The position numbers and the translations under genes were made by a program. From an uncultured Pelagibacteraceae bacterium (GTDB lineage Bacteria > Pseudomonadota > Alphaproteobacteria > Pelagibacterales > Pelagibacteraceae), in NCBI GenBank assembly GCA_902516625.1, contig CABXYU010000008.1, positions 1 to 34,202 of the forward strand: 34,202 bases of DNA. Direction: 5' to 3'. Under the pieces are notes generated by a model, which saw only the letters and a program-made list of their open reading frames with translations, searched no databases and was not told the DNA's origin. This document shows positions 20,031 to 28,716 of this stretch, one piece after another (the stretch's first letter is position 1; every line of letters begins with the position of its first letter).

Positions 20031-21202
20031 CTGTCAACCTCCCCGAAAACTATATCCAAAGAACCAAGCACCGCCGGAACATCAGCTAACATGTGTCCTT
20101 TAATTAAATAATCCATTGATTGTAGGTGAGAAAATCCTGGAGCTCTTATCTTACATTTATAAGGCTTACTTGATCCATCAGAAATTAAATATACTCCAAA
20201 TTCACCCTTGGGTGCTTCAACAGCTGTGTAAATTTCATCCTTCGGGACACGATACCCCTCAGTAAATAATTTAAAATGATGAATTAAAGCCTCCATAGAC
20301 TGTTTGATCTCCTTTTTTGATGGAGGAGTAATCTTTCCATCAAATGTTTTAACTGGTCCTTTTTCCATCTTTGATAAACATTGTTTGATTATGGAAACAC
20401 TTTCCTTCATTTCTTCAATTCTACACAGGTATCTATCGTAACAATCACCATTTTTTCCAATTGGTATTTTAAATTCCATTTGTTCATAACAATCGTAAGG
20501 TTGTGATTTTCGAATATCCCAAGGAACTCCAGAACCTCTAATCATAACTCCACTAAATGAGTAATTTAGTGCATCCTCTTTTGTCACAATGCCAATATCA
20601 ACATTTCTTTGTTTAAAAATTCTGTTGTCAGTTAATAAATTTTCCAGATCATTAATAATTTTTGGAAAATTATCGCAGAAAGTTGCAATATCATTTTCTA
20701 GGCCTGCTGGCAGATCTTGATGAACCCCGCCTGCTCTAAAATAATTAGCATGAAGCCTAGAGCCAGATGCTCTTTCGTAAAAACTCATCAAGGTTTCTCT
20801 TTCCTCGAAACCCCATAATGAGGGTGTTAAAGCTCCAACATCTAAAGCTTGAGTGGTAACATTTAGAATATGACTCAGAATTCTTCCTATTTCACAGAAC
20901 ATTACTCTAATAAGCTGTGCTCTTATTGGAACGTCAATCTTTAAAATTTTTTCAATTGCAATAGCAAATGCATGTTCCTGATTCATCGGCGCAACATAAT
21001 CAAGTCTATCAAAATAGGGAACTGCTTGCATGTAAGTCTTATTTTCAATTAATTTTTCTGTTCCTCTATGAAGTAAACCTATGTGCGGATCTGCTTTTTC
21101 AACAACTTCTCCATCCAGCTCAAGTATAAGTCTTAGAACGCCATGAGCTGCGGGATGTTGTGGTCCAAAGTTTAAATTTAGGTTTTTAATTTTTTTTGTC
21201 AT
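20027..21202 (-). CDS. nuoD: NADH-quinone oxidoreductase subunit D
   Basis: 49-kDa-type subunit of complex I, related to the [NiFe] hydrogenase large subunit, lining the quinone pocket. The 391-residue protein has [16 protein letters not shown] near the N-terminus, whose histidine contacts the quinone headgroup in the family, then [24 protein letters not shown], and the C-terminal RAPGFSHLQ and DIVFGEVDR. The hydrogenase Ni-binding cysteine pairs are absent, as expected. The start overlaps nuoC by 17 nt. Confidence 0.97.
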   Translation of the reverse strand: MTKKIKNLNLNFGPQHPAAHGVLRLILELDGEVVEKADPHIGLLHRGTEKLIENKTYMQAVPYFDRLDYVAPMNQEHAFAIAIEKILKIDVPIRAQLIRVMFCEIGRILSHILNVTTQALDVGALTPSLWGFEERETLMSFYERASGSRLHANYFRAGGVHQDLPAGLENDIATFCDNFPKIINDLENLLTDNRIFKQRNVDIGIVTKEDALNYSFSGVMIRGSGVPWDIRKSQPYDCYEQMEFKIPIGKNGDCYDRYLCRIEEMKESVSIIKQCLSKMEKGPVKTFDGKITPPSKKEIKQSMEALIHHFKLFTEGYRVPKDEIYTAVEAPKGEFGVYLISDGSSKPYKCKIRAPGFSHLQSMDYLIKGHMLADVPAVLGSLDIVFGEVDR

Positions 21203-21791
21203 CGTTATCTGATTGTTCTTTTATATATTTTGTTCCTTCCCAGGGGCTTTCATAATCAAAATTTCTATAGTTTTGCTCTAATTTTACTGGCTCGCTGATA
21301 ACCTTTTTTTTGTCCTCGCTGTATCTAACTTCTGTATGACCAGTTAAAGGAAAATCTTTTCTTAAAGGATGTCCTTCAAAACCATAATCGGTTAATATTC
21401 TTCTTAGATCAGGATGATCTTTGAACTTTACTCCATACATATCAAAAACTTCTCTTTCCATCCAATTTGCAGCAGGGAAGATTGAGGTTAATGATGGAAT
21501 TATTTCATTTTCAGTTATCGAATAAGATAATATCATTCTTTGATTAAATTCATGACTAAGAAATAAATAAACAATTCTAAATCTTTGTGTCTGTTCAGGG
21601 TAATCAACGACCGTAATATCAATCAATTGTCTAAATTTAGTATCTTTATTTGTTTTAACGAATAGTACAGTATCAATTAAATCATCTTTATCTATTTCAA
21701 CATAAATTTGATTATGTCTAATTTCAGATTTATTAATTTTAGTAGTTAATTCTGAATTAATTTTTTTTTCAAGATCAATTAAATTTATCAT
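21186..21791 (-). CDS. nuoC: NADH-quinone oxidoreductase subunit C
   Basis: 30-kDa-type peripheral subunit of complex I. I set the start at the ATG at 21791 (201 residues, [10 protein letters not shown]). The reading frame can be extended upstream to a TTG at 21896, but that would put 35 extra residues inside nuoB; the chosen ATG lies one base after the nuoB stop. The signature is [20 protein letters not shown], followed by [20 protein letters not shown], with the final [13 protein letters not shown]. NuoC and NuoD are separate here, unlike the fused NuoCD of E. coli. Confidence 0.96.
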   Translation of the reverse strand: MINLIDLEKKINSELTTKINKSEIRHNQIYVEIDKDDLIDTVLFVKTNKDTKFRQLIDITVVDYPEQTQRFRIVYLFLSHEFNQRMILSYSITENEIIPSLTSIFPAANWMEREVFDMYGVKFKDHPDLRRILTDYGFEGHPLRKDFPLTGHTEVRYSEDKKKVISEPVKLEQNYRNFDYESPWEGTKYIKEQSDNDDKKN

Positions 21792-21792
21792 T

Positions 21793-22308
21793 TTATCTAT
21801 TGAAAGAACCTTTGTTTCTGATTTTTTTTTGTAATTGCATAATTCCATATAATAAAGCTTCTGCAGAAGGAGGACAGCCAGGAACATAAATATCAACCGG
21901 AACTATTCGATCACATCCCCTCACAACTGAATAAGAGTAATGATAATAACCGCCACCATTTGCACAGCTACCCATTGAGATTACATATCTAGGTTCTGGC
22001 ATTTGATCATAAACTTTACGTAAAGCAGGTGCCATTTTATTAGTTAACGTTCCTGCAACAATCATAACATCAGATTGGCGTGGCGAACCTCTGGGAGCTG
22101 CTCCAAATCTTTCAAGATCATATCTTGGCATCGCAGTCTGCATCATTTCCACAGCACAACAGGCAAGACCAAATGTCATCCAATGAAGTGAACCAGATCT
22201 TGACCAATTTATTAAATTATCTAACGAAGTTGTAATAAAACCATTCTTACCAAAATCTTCGGCAAGTTTTTTAAATTCTTCAGGGACATTATTTAACTTA
22301 TTATTCAT
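21793..22308 (-). CDS. nuoB: NADH-quinone oxidoreductase subunit B (cluster N2)
   Basis: Subunit carrying the terminal 4Fe-4S cluster N2, which reduces quinone at the NuoB-NuoD-NuoH junction, 171 residues. The cluster ligands, including the unusual tandem pair, are C50 and C51 ([10 protein letters not shown]), C115 ([10 protein letters not shown]) and C145 ([10 protein letters not shown]). It follows nuoA after 12 nt, the largest gap in the whole 22-gene run. Confidence 0.97.
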   Translation of the reverse strand: MNNKLNNVPEEFKKLAEDFGKNGFITTSLDNLINWSRSGSLHWMTFGLACCAVEMMQTAMPRYDLERFGAAPRGSPRQSDVMIVAGTLTNKMAPALRKVYDQMPEPRYVISMGSCANGGGYYHYSYSVVRGCDRIVPVDIYVPGCPPSAEALLYGIMQLQKKIRNKGSFNR

Positions 22309-22320
22309 TTAATTGTTGTA

Positions 22321-22689
22321 TTATTCCCAATCTAAAGCACCTTTTTTCCACTCATAAATAAAACCTATTGTAAGTATGAATAAGAAAATCATCATTGAGG
22401 TAAAACCTAATATTCCAATATTGCCGAGGGAAATTGCCCACGGAAATAAAAATGCAATTTCAAGGTCGAAAATTATAAACAATATTGCGACTAAATAAAA
22501 TCTTACATCAAATTCCATTCTTGAGTCTTGAAAAGGTTCAAAACCACACTCGTATGCGGATAGCTTTTCAGGATCAGGATTTTTTGGAGATAAAATAAAA
22601 TTAATAACTATAAATGCACAGCTCAATCCTAAAGCGATAATTAGGAATAAAATTATTGGCAAATAATCTTTTAAAAAATCCGCAGTCAT
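22321..22689 (-). CDS. nuoA: NADH-quinone oxidoreductase subunit A
   Basis: Three-helix membrane subunit of complex I (ND3 homologue), 122 residues. The long first loop carries the conserved [20 protein letters not shown] segment, including the cysteine that becomes exposed in the deactive form of mitochondrial complex I. The second helix has [11 protein letters not shown]. It is the first gene of the nuo run, with a promoter about 50-80 nt upstream. Confidence 0.96.
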   Translation of the reverse strand: MTADFLKDYLPIILFLIIALGLSCAFIVINFILSPKNPDPEKLSAYECGFEPFQDSRMEFDVRFYLVAILFIIFDLEIAFLFPWAISLGNIGILGFTSMMIFLFILTIGFIYEWKKGALDWE

Positions 22690-22738
22690 AAAGTTAATAC
22701 TATTAATCTTTGAATAAGAAAATTCTGATAAGATTCAT

Positions 22739-22767
22739 ATTATAGTTGTTTTTTTTGCAAAATTAAA
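22739..22767 (-). promoter_or_regulatory. Putative promoter of the nuo operon
   Basis: On the minus strand a perfect -10 hexamer TATAAT (22739-22744) lies 17 nt downstream of a weak -35-like TTTAAT (22762-22767), with an A-tract in the spacer. Transcription would begin near 22732 and give a leader of about 43 nt before the nuoA ATG. It is the only convincing promoter I found ahead of the 22-gene run. Confidence 0.5.
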
Positions 22768-22876
22768 GTTTTAATATCTTGTTATTAAGGATGATTTATA
22801 TAGATGTTTTTTGACTTATTTATAGTGCAAATTGGTCACGTTTTTTGTGGCTAATTCATTAAGAGAATTATTGAAT

Positions 22877-22891
22877 TGAGAATCATTATCA
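22877..22891. promoter_or_regulatory. Fur-box-like 7-1-7 palindrome
   Basis: On the minus strand the 15 bases TGATAATGATTCTCA differ from the E. coli-type Fur consensus TGATAATnATTATCA at one of 14 defined positions. The site lies 5 nt past the tRNA-Asp 3' end and about 135 nt upstream of the putative nuo -10. Alphaproteobacterial iron regulators often use other motifs and AT-rich DNA gives chance matches, so function is unproven. Confidence 0.3.
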
Positions 22892-22896
22892 TTTTA

Positions 22897-22973
22897 TGGC
22901 GGGAGTGAAGGGACTCGAACCCTCGACCTATCGCGTGACAGGCGATCGCTCTAACCAACTGAGCTACACCCCC
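22897..22973 (-). tRNA. tRNA-Asp (anticodon GTC)
   Basis: 77 nt including an encoded CCA. The acceptor stem GGGGGTG pairs with CACTCCC with one G-T pair, the D-arm is AGCTCAGTTGGTTAGAGC, the anticodon loop reads CTGTCAC with GTC, and the T-arm is GGGTTCGAGTCCC. It lies 14 nt downstream of tRNA-Val on the same strand, so the two are probably one transcript. No intrinsic terminator follows. Confidence 0.97.
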
Positions 22974-22987
22974 ACAAATGACACATC

Positions 22988-23063
22988 TGGTGGGCAGTAA
23001 AGGACTCGAACCTTTGACCCCCTCGGTGTAAACGAGATGCTCTACCAACTGAGCTAACCGCCC
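22988..23063 (-). tRNA. tRNA-Val (anticodon TAC)
   Basis: 76 nt including an encoded CCA. The acceptor stem GGGCGGT pairs with ACTGCCC, the D-arm is AGCTCAGTTGGTAGAGC, the anticodon stem-loop CTCGTTTACACCGAG contains TAC, and the T-arm is AGGTTCGAGTCCT. It is the first gene of the tRNA-Val/tRNA-Asp pair, with a promoter just upstream. Confidence 0.97.
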
Positions 23064-23094
23064 TTGTTATTTCTAACCACCAAAATCAAAGAGT

Positions 23095-23123
23095 TTATTA
23101 TCTTTCTCATTCAATTTAGTCAA
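23095..23123 (-). promoter_or_regulatory. Promoter of the tRNA-Val/tRNA-Asp pair
   Basis: On the minus strand TTGACT (23118-23123) is followed after 17 nt by TAATAA (23095-23100), or after 15 nt by GATAAT (23097-23102). The expected start near 23089 gives a leader of about 26 nt before tRNA-Val. The element fits between the methyltransferase stop (23129) and the tRNA. Confidence 0.6.
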
Positions 23124-23128
23124 CAAAT

Positions 23129-24064
23129 TTAATCTTTATTAACATTGTAAACATGTAAACCTGACGGTAATATTTTATCTTGTTTTCTTGTAGTTTTTTT
23201 ACTTAATTCTTCCAACGATAAATATGCATAATCGTTAGACATTACTTTTTCTGATTTAATTTTTTTTTGTATTATAATCCCCTCGTTCAAAAAAAATATT
23301 CTCCCAATATTTTTGTATTTAATTATTTTTTCCATTTCCTCTTTAATTAACATGTCTGATTGAGTATTGTGAATATAAAAAGACAAATATGAAACAATAT
23401 TTTTTTGATAACTTAATTTAGGGTCACCACCACCTCCACTTAAATAAGAATACCATAAATCCTCTATTATATAAACTCCACCATCATTTAATTTTTCAAA
23501 AAAAATCTCAAAATTACTAATTTGATTTTTAGGCAAATGACTACCGTCATCAATTATTAAATCTAAATTCCCAATTTGATTCGAAATTTCACTCATTTTA
23601 GATTTATCACCTTCATTACAAATCAGTGTTTTAACAGACCTGGAATCTAAAAAAGATTTTTCCATAATATCGATGGCATAAATATATGCATTTTTGAAAA
23701 AAAATTTCAAACCGCGCAAAGTTTCTCCACCAATATACTCGTGTTGGTGTCCACCAATACCAATTTCTAAAATTTTTTTTACACTTTTTCTTTCAATCAA
23801 GTTTTCTAGAATTATATAAATATCATATAATTTTTTTCCCTTTGTATCATTTGTTGTTATAAATAATAATTCTGCTAATTTTTTTTTAAATAAAAAATAA
23901 TACAATATCCTTAATCTAACATTGTGAAAAAAATTTCTGATTGTAAATCTTGCAAACTTTCTAAGCTTTTTTTTAATTTTGTAATTTGAAGTTTTATTTT
24001 TAATTGTTGCGTCTATAATTTTATGAATTTTTTTTGAAAAAAAAATGATCACTCTTTTTAACAT
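23129..24064 (-). CDS. SAM-dependent methyltransferase, macrocin O-methyltransferase type
   Basis: A 311-residue protein with a basic N-terminal region of about 90 residues and a class I methyltransferase core: motif I LEIGIGG (99-105), GGETLRG (112-118), YAIDI (129-133), GDKSKM (152-157), IDDGSH (171-176) and YIIEDLW (198-204). The GG-ETLRG, DDGSH and IEDL combination is what I associate with the metal-dependent sugar O-methyltransferases TylF/MycE (demethylmacrocin O-methyltransferase family), whose relatives often sit in glycan or natural-product loci. The substrate is unknown. No glycosyltransferase or sugar-synthesis gene is adjacent; it stands alone between lon and the tRNAs. The coding sequence looks even richer in A/T runs than its neighbours, consistent with (not proof of) later acquisition. 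Confidence 0.75.
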   Translation of the reverse strand: MLKRVIIFFSKKIHKIIDATIKNKTSNYKIKKKLRKFARFTIRNFFHNVRLRILYYFLFKKKLAELLFITTNDTKGKKLYDIYIILENLIERKSVKKILEIGIGGHQHEYIGGETLRGLKFFFKNAYIYAIDIMEKSFLDSRSVKTLICNEGDKSKMSEISNQIGNLDLIIDDGSHLPKNQISNFEIFFEKLNDGGVYIIEDLWYSYLSGGGGDPKLSYQKNIVSYLSFYIHNTQSDMLIKEEMEKIIKYKNIGRIFFLNEGIIIQKKIKSEKVMSNDYAYLSLEELSKKTTRKQDKILPSGLHVYNVNKD

Positions 24065-24096
24065 ATATCAATTAAAATGTTAATTTTTATATTTTA

Positions 24097-24123
24097 GACT
24101 AATAAGGTCAAGATTAATTAGTC
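24097..24123. repeat. 7-bp inverted repeat upstream of the methyltransferase
   Basis: GACTAAT (24097-24103) and ATTAGTC (24117-24123) form a perfect inverted repeat with a 13-nt loop, in the 80-nt gap between the methyltransferase start and the 39-residue ORF. On the minus strand a TTGACC sequence lies within the loop region. It could be a weak hairpin or an operator; it has no T-tract, so it is not a convincing intrinsic terminator. Confidence 0.35.
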
Positions 24124-24144
24124 GTTTAAAAACAAAGAAAATGT

Positions 24145-24264
24145 CTAAAAACCACCTCTCCAATTATTTTTAGATTTAAAATTTTCTTCTTCTTTTTTGG
24201 ATATTGGTCTTGTTAAATATATAATAACCAATGACAAACATAACAGAATTAAGATAATTTCCAT
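24145..24264 (-). CDS. 39-residue single-helix membrane peptide downstream of lon
   Basis: ATG at 24264, TAG stop at 24145. The translation starts MEIILILLCLSLVIIYLTRP, a strong transmembrane helix (about 2-17), followed by a charged tail SKKEEENFKSKNNWRGGF. It begins 10 nt after the lon stop on the same strand, so it would be co-transcribed with lon. The clear membrane-plus-charged-tail layout supports a real gene, but its length is below usual annotation limits and I know no family. Many proteobacteria have hupB after lon; it is not present here. Confidence 0.5.
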   Translation of the reverse strand: MEIILILLCLSLVIIYLTRPISKKEEENFKSKNNWRGGF

Positions 24265-24274
24265 GATAAATTTG

Positions 24275-26653
24275 TTATTGAATGCTTGCTTGAGATTTAT
24301 CGTCTTTTTTTGTTATATCAACCTCAACCCATTCTGTTTTTTTTAATTCTTTAGTTAAAGCAATTTTTAAAACTTCATCTGCAAATTCTACTGGTGTTAT
24401 TTTTATTTCATCAACAATCTTTTTTGGCATATCAACTAAATCTTTTTCATTTTCTTTAGGAATTAAGACTTGTTTTATACCAGCTCTATGAGCTGCTAGT
24501 AATTTTTCTTTTAGACCACCGATTGGCAAAACTTGGCCTGTTAAAGTTACTTCACCTGTCATGGCTACGTCTCTTCTCACAGGAATATTTGTTATTGAGG
24601 ACACTATCGATGTGACCATTCCTATTCCAGCAGAAGGTCCATCTTTAGGAGTTGCACCCTCAGGAACATGTATATGAAAATCTTTTTTTTCAAAAAGTGG
24701 AGGAATTATTCCATATTCTAAACATTTAGATCTTACAAAAGATTTTGCTGCTTTTACCGACTCTTGCATGACGTCGCCTAATTTACCTGTAATTTGCATT
24801 CTTCCTTTACCAGGCATTGTCACAGTCTCTATTTTTAAAATTTCTCCACCATATTCCGTCCATGCAAGCCCTGTTACTATTCCAACCCTATCCTGATTTT
24901 CTAATTCTCCAAATTTAAATTTTGGAACACCTAAAAAGTCGGACAAGTTTTTTGTATCAATATTAACTTCTTTCTCTTCACCAGCTACTACTTTTTTAAC
25001 AACTTTTCTTGCGACTTTAGAAATTTCCCGCTCAAGATTCCTTACACCTGACTCTTTTGTGTAACTTCTTATAATTTCTTTTATGATGTCATCACCCAAC
25101 TTCATTTCTTTCTCTTTAACACCATTGTCTTTTATCTGTTTAGGAAGAAGATACTTATTAGCAATACTTATTTTCTCATCCTCTGTGTAACCAGGTAATC
25201 TTATTACTTCCATCCTGTCTAATAATGGTGGTAATATATTTAGCGTATTAGCCGTTGTTACAAACATTACATCAGATAAATCGTAATCAACCTCTAAGTA
25301 GTGATCATTAAATGTTGTATTTTGCTCTGGATCTAGAGCTTCAAGTAATGCCGAAGATGGATCTCCTCTATAATCATTTCCAATTTTATCTATTTCATCA
25401 AGTAGAATAAGCGGATTTTTTGTTCCAGCTTTTTTCATCATTTGAATAATTTTTCCAGGTAACGATCCAATATAAGTTCTTCTATGTCCTCTAATTTCCG
25501 CTTCATCTCTCATACCACCTACAGACATTCTCACAAATTCTCGATTAGTAGCTTTCGCAATTGATTTTCCTAAAGAAGTTTTTCCTACTCCTGGTGGTCC
25601 TACCAAACATAAAATTGGCCCTTTTATTTTTTCCATTCTTTTTTGTACCGCTAAGAACTCAATAATTCTCTCTTTTACTTTCTCTAAACCAAAATGATCT
25701 TTATCTAATATGTTTAATGCCTTTGTTAAATCAATATCTACTTCACTTTTTTTATGCCATGGAAGATCCGTCATCCAATCTAAATAATTTCTTACAACAG
25801 TTGCCTCTGCTGACATAGGACTCATGTTTTTTAGCTTTTTAAGTTCTTGTAAACATTTTTTTTCTACCTCTTTTGGCATTTTTGCTTTTAAGATTGCTTT
25901 ATTTAAACTTGTGCTTTCGTCTTTACCGTCTTCAATTTCACCTAATTCTTTTTGAATAGCTTTAAGTTGTTCATTTAAATAATATTCTCTCTGAGTTTTT
26001 TCCATCTGGGTTTTAACTCTACCCCTTATTCTTTTCTCAACACCAATAATGCTTGTTTCGTTTTCCATAATTTTAATAATTGCATTTAGTCTTTTTTTAA
26101 CATCAACAGTTTCAAAGATTTGTTGTTTTTCAGAAATTGTCGCAGTTATGTGAGAAGCAATATTATCAGCAATTTGTGAAGGTTCTTTAAGTTGCTTAAT
26201 TGTATTAATCGTATCACTAGAAATCTTTTTGTTTATTGAGGTGAGCTTTTCCAATCTTCTTACAGCTGTTGCTGCTAATGGATATAAATCCTCTTCATTT
26301 TCAATTATATCTTTATAGGGAGAATAATCACAGGTAATATATTTTTCATTATCTTTAAAATCCAGAATTTTTACTCTTCTAATGCCTTCAACTAAAATTT
26401 TAACAGTTCCATCTGGTAACTTTAATAATTGTAAAATGCTTCCTTCACATCCATACATAAATATGTCGGTTTTTTTTGGATCATCAATTTCTGAATTTTT
26501 TTGAGTAACTAAAATGATTTTTTTATCTTTTTTCATTACCTCATTCAAAGCCAATATAGATTTATCTCTTCCTACAAAAAGAGGAATAACCATGCTTGGA
26601 AAAACAACGATGTCTCTTAGTGGTAATAACGGTAATGATATTTTGACTTCCAT
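24275..26653 (-). CDS. lon: ATP-dependent protease Lon
   Basis: Cytosolic AAA+ serine protease that degrades misfolded and regulatory proteins, 792 residues (E. coli 784). It has the N-terminal substrate-binding LON domain (PLLPLRDIVVFPSMVIPLFVG), Walker A GPPGVGKTS (352-360), Walker B LILLDEIDK (415-423), and the C-terminal protease domain with the Ser-Lys dyad: S674 in KDGPSAGIG and K717 in GGLKEKLLAAHRAG. It is complete and follows clpX after 61 nt. A TATAAT at 26670-26675 on the minus strand could serve as an own -10, though I see no good -35. Confidence 0.98.
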   Translation of the reverse strand: MEVKISLPLLPLRDIVVFPSMVIPLFVGRDKSILALNEVMKKDKKIILVTQKNSEIDDPKKTDIFMYGCEGSILQLLKLPDGTVKILVEGIRRVKILDFKDNEKYITCDYSPYKDIIENEEDLYPLAATAVRRLEKLTSINKKISSDTINTIKQLKEPSQIADNIASHITATISEKQQIFETVDVKKRLNAIIKIMENETSIIGVEKRIRGRVKTQMEKTQREYYLNEQLKAIQKELGEIEDGKDESTSLNKAILKAKMPKEVEKKCLQELKKLKNMSPMSAEATVVRNYLDWMTDLPWHKKSEVDIDLTKALNILDKDHFGLEKVKERIIEFLAVQKRMEKIKGPILCLVGPPGVGKTSLGKSIAKATNREFVRMSVGGMRDEAEIRGHRRTYIGSLPGKIIQMMKKAGTKNPLILLDEIDKIGNDYRGDPSSALLEALDPEQNTTFNDHYLEVDYDLSDVMFVTTANTLNILPPLLDRMEVIRLPGYTEDEKISIANKYLLPKQIKDNGVKEKEMKLGDDIIKEIIRSYTKESGVRNLEREISKVARKVVKKVVAGEEKEVNIDTKNLSDFLGVPKFKFGELENQDRVGIVTGLAWTEYGGEILKIETVTMPGKGRMQITGKLGDVMQESVKAAKSFVRSKCLEYGIIPPLFEKKDFHIHVPEGATPKDGPSAGIGMVTSIVSSITNIPVRRDVAMTGEVTLTGQVLPIGGLKEKLLAAHRAGIKQVLIPKENEKDLVDMPKKIVDEIKITPVEFADEVLKIALTKELKKTEWVEVDITKKDDKSQASIQ

Positions 26654-26714
26654 ATCTAAGAATATGGATATTATAAACTAATTTGCAATATCTTTTTCGT
26701 ATTTATTAAGGATA

Positions 26715-27983
26715 TTAAGCCGCTGATGTCTTGTCTTGCTTGGATTTACTGTCTGTTTTAGAGTGAACTATTATGGGCTGAGATTGCCCTTTTGCTGCTG
26801 ATGCATCAACAATAACCTCCTCTATATTATCCTGACTTGGTAAATCATACATTGTTTTAAGCAAAATATTTTCTAAAATTGATCTTAACCCTCTCGCTCC
26901 AGTTTTTTTTCTAATTGCTTTAAGAGCTATCTCTTTTAAAGCATTGTCTTTAAAGATTAGTTTTGCCCCATCAAGTTTAAATAATTCTTGATACTGTTTT
27001 ATTAAAGAGTTTTTTGGTTCCTGAAGTATTTTAATTAATGATTTCTCATCTAAATCTTCTAATGTTGCGATCATTGGTAATCGACCAATAAATTCTGGAA
27101 TTAAACCATATTTTAATAAATCCTCTGGCTCCAAACCTTTCATCCATTCCCCTGTTTTTTTGTCTTGAGTATTTTTTACATCTGCTCCAAAACCAATAGA
27201 AGTTCCTTTGTCTCTTTGAGAAATAATTTTATCTAAACCTGCAAAAGCTCCTCCACATATAAACAATATATTTGTTGTATCGACTTGCAAAAATTCTTGT
27301 TGCGGATGTTTTCTTCCACCTTGAGGAGGAACACTGGCAATAGTTCCCTCCATAATTTTTAATAATGCTTGTTGCACACCTTCGCCAGAAACATCTCTAG
27401 TAATTGAGGGATTTTCTGATTTTCTACTTATCTTATCTACTTCGTCGATATAAACGATACCTCGTTGCGCTTTTTCCACATTATAATCAGCAGCTTGTAA
27501 TAATTTTAGAATTATGTTTTCAACATCTTCTCCTACATAACCAGCTTCAGTAAGAGTTGTTGCATCAGCCATTGTAAATGGAACATCAAGTATTCTAGCT
27601 AAAGTTTGAGCTAACAAAGTTTTTCCACATCCGGTTGGGCCAACTAACAAAATATTTGATTTTGCTAACTCAACATTTTTACTAGTTTTATTTTCATAAT
27701 TTAATCTTTTATAGTGATTGTGAACCGCTACTGATAAAACCTTTTTGGCATGAGATTGACCAATTACATAATCGTCTAAAACTGAACAAATTTCTTTTGG
27801 TGAAGGAAGACCGTCCTGATGTTTTACAAAAGTATCTTTGCTTTCTTCTTTGATAATATCCATACATAATTCAACGCACTCATCACATATAAACACTGTA
27901 GGTCCAGCTATTAATTTTCTTACCTCGTGCTGGCTCTTTCCACAAAAAGAGCAGTAAAGAATATTTTTATTATTTGTATTCAT
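26715..27983 (-). CDS. clpX: ATP-dependent Clp protease ATP-binding subunit ClpX
   Basis: AAA+ unfoldase that feeds proteins to ClpP, 422 residues. It has the N-terminal zinc finger C11, C14, C33, C36; Walker A GPTGCGKT (115-122); the pore loop GYVG (148-151); Walker [10 protein letters not shown] (176-184); and an IGF loop (SIGFGAD) for docking on ClpP. It is complete, 89 nt downstream of clpP. Confidence 0.98.
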   Translation of the reverse strand: MNTNNKNILYCSFCGKSQHEVRKLIAGPTVFICDECVELCMDIIKEESKDTFVKHQDGLPSPKEICSVLDDYVIGQSHAKKVLSVAVHNHYKRLNYENKTSKNVELAKSNILLVGPTGCGKTLLAQTLARILDVPFTMADATTLTEAGYVGEDVENIILKLLQAADYNVEKAQRGIVYIDEVDKISRKSENPSITRDVSGEGVQQALLKIMEGTIASVPPQGGRKHPQQEFLQVDTTNILFICGGAFAGLDKIISQRDKGTSIGFGADVKNTQDKKTGEWMKGLEPEDLLKYGLIPEFIGRLPMIATLEDLDEKSLIKILQEPKNSLIKQYQELFKLDGAKLIFKDNALKEIALKAIRKKTGARGLRSILENILLKTMYDLPSQDNIEEVIVDASAAKGQSQPIIVHSKTDSKSKQDKTSAA

Positions 27984-28014
27984 AAAATTATAAACGAATC
28001 AATCTAATTACTTT

Positions 28015-28020
28015 ATTATA
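28015..28020 (-). promoter_or_regulatory. Possible -10 element for clpX
   Basis: A TATAAT hexamer in the 89-nt clpP-clpX gap, about 32 nt before the clpX ATG. The nearest -35-like sequence on the minus strand (TTGATT) is only 13 nt away, shorter than the usual spacer. I could not fit an alphaproteobacterial RpoH heat-shock promoter to it. Confidence 0.3.
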
Positions 28021-28072
28021 GATGACTCTAACTAATCAAGTTTCTATTAATGAAACACCAATATATAGTATA

Positions 28073-28684
28073 CTATGTTCTTTTCTCTACAACTTGATCT
28101 ATTAACCCAAATGATTTAGCAGACTCAGCGGTCATAAAATTATCTCTTTCTAATGCAGATTTAATCTCTTCAACTGATTTACCTGTATGTTTTGAGTAAA
28201 TTTCATTAAGTCTTTTTTTAAGAGACAACACCTCATTAGCATGTATTTCTATATCAGTTGCCTGTCCCTGAAATCCAGCAGAAGGTTGATGAACCATTAT
28301 TCGAGAATTAGGTAATGAAAATCTTTTACCTTTTGTGCCAGCTGCTAATAAAAAAGATCCCATTGAGGCTGCTTGCCCAATACACAAAGTTGAGATCTCA
28401 GGTTTGATATATTGTATGGTATCGTAAATTCCCAATCCTGCTGTCACTAAACCTCCTGGACTGTTGATGTATAAATAAATTTCTTTTTTCGGATCCTCAG
28501 CTTCAAGAAATAAAAGTTGAGCAGTTACTAATGAAGCTACGTTGTCATTTATCTGACCAGTCAAAAAAATTATTCTTTCTTTCAACAGCCTTGAGTAAAT
28601 ATCATAAGCTCTCTCTCCCTTGCTTGATTGTTCGACAACCATAGGCACTAAATTACTCATGTGTTCAAAAATTTTATTTGTCAT
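28073..28684 (-). CDS. clpP: ATP-dependent Clp protease proteolytic subunit ClpP
   Basis: Barrel-forming serine peptidase, 203 residues from the ATG at 28684. The catalytic triad is S107 (GQAASMGS), H132 (IMVHQPSAG) and D181 (LERDNFMT), with the same spacings as the E. coli enzyme. A second ATG at 28660 (residue 9, [11 protein letters not shown]) would give the shorter N-terminus common among relatives; no Shine-Dalgarno sequence separates the two choices. It lies between tig (32-nt gap) and clpX, the usual proteobacterial order. Confidence 0.97.
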   Translation of the reverse strand: MTNKIFEHMSNLVPMVVEQSSKGERAYDIYSRLLKERIIFLTGQINDNVASLVTAQLLFLEAEDPKKEIYLYINSPGGLVTAGLGIYDTIQYIKPEISTLCIGQAASMGSFLLAAGTKGKRFSLPNSRIMVHQPSAGFQGQATDIEIHANEVLSLKKRLNEIYSKHTGKSVEEIKSALERDNFMTAESAKSFGLIDQVVEKRT

Positions 28685-28716
28685 AAGTTGATTCGCTTTA
28701 CTTATACAACTTGAGA

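Noticed and set aside
21792-21896. Upstream extension of nuoC by 35 residues to a TTG
   Set aside because: It would lie inside nuoB; the ATG one base after the nuoB stop gives the normal NuoC N-terminus.
22854-22878. Inverted repeat AATTCA/TGAATT downstream of tRNA-Asp as a terminator
   Set aside because: The stem is only 6 A/T-rich pairs and no T-tract follows; not a credible intrinsic terminator.
22690-22896. Possible structured RNA or riboswitch in the longest gap
   Set aside because: I see only a promoter-like element, the Fur-like site and A/T-rich sequence; no stable stems or known riboswitch motifs.
22851-23048. 65-codon open frame on the minus strand starting MVEHLVYTEGVKGSS
   Set aside because: It runs across tRNA-Val and tRNA-Asp; this is the familiar false protein produced by translating tRNA genes.
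27984-28072. RpoH heat-shock promoter ahead of clpX
   Set aside because: CTTGATT and TCTATAAT resemble parts of the consensus, but the spacer is several bases too short.
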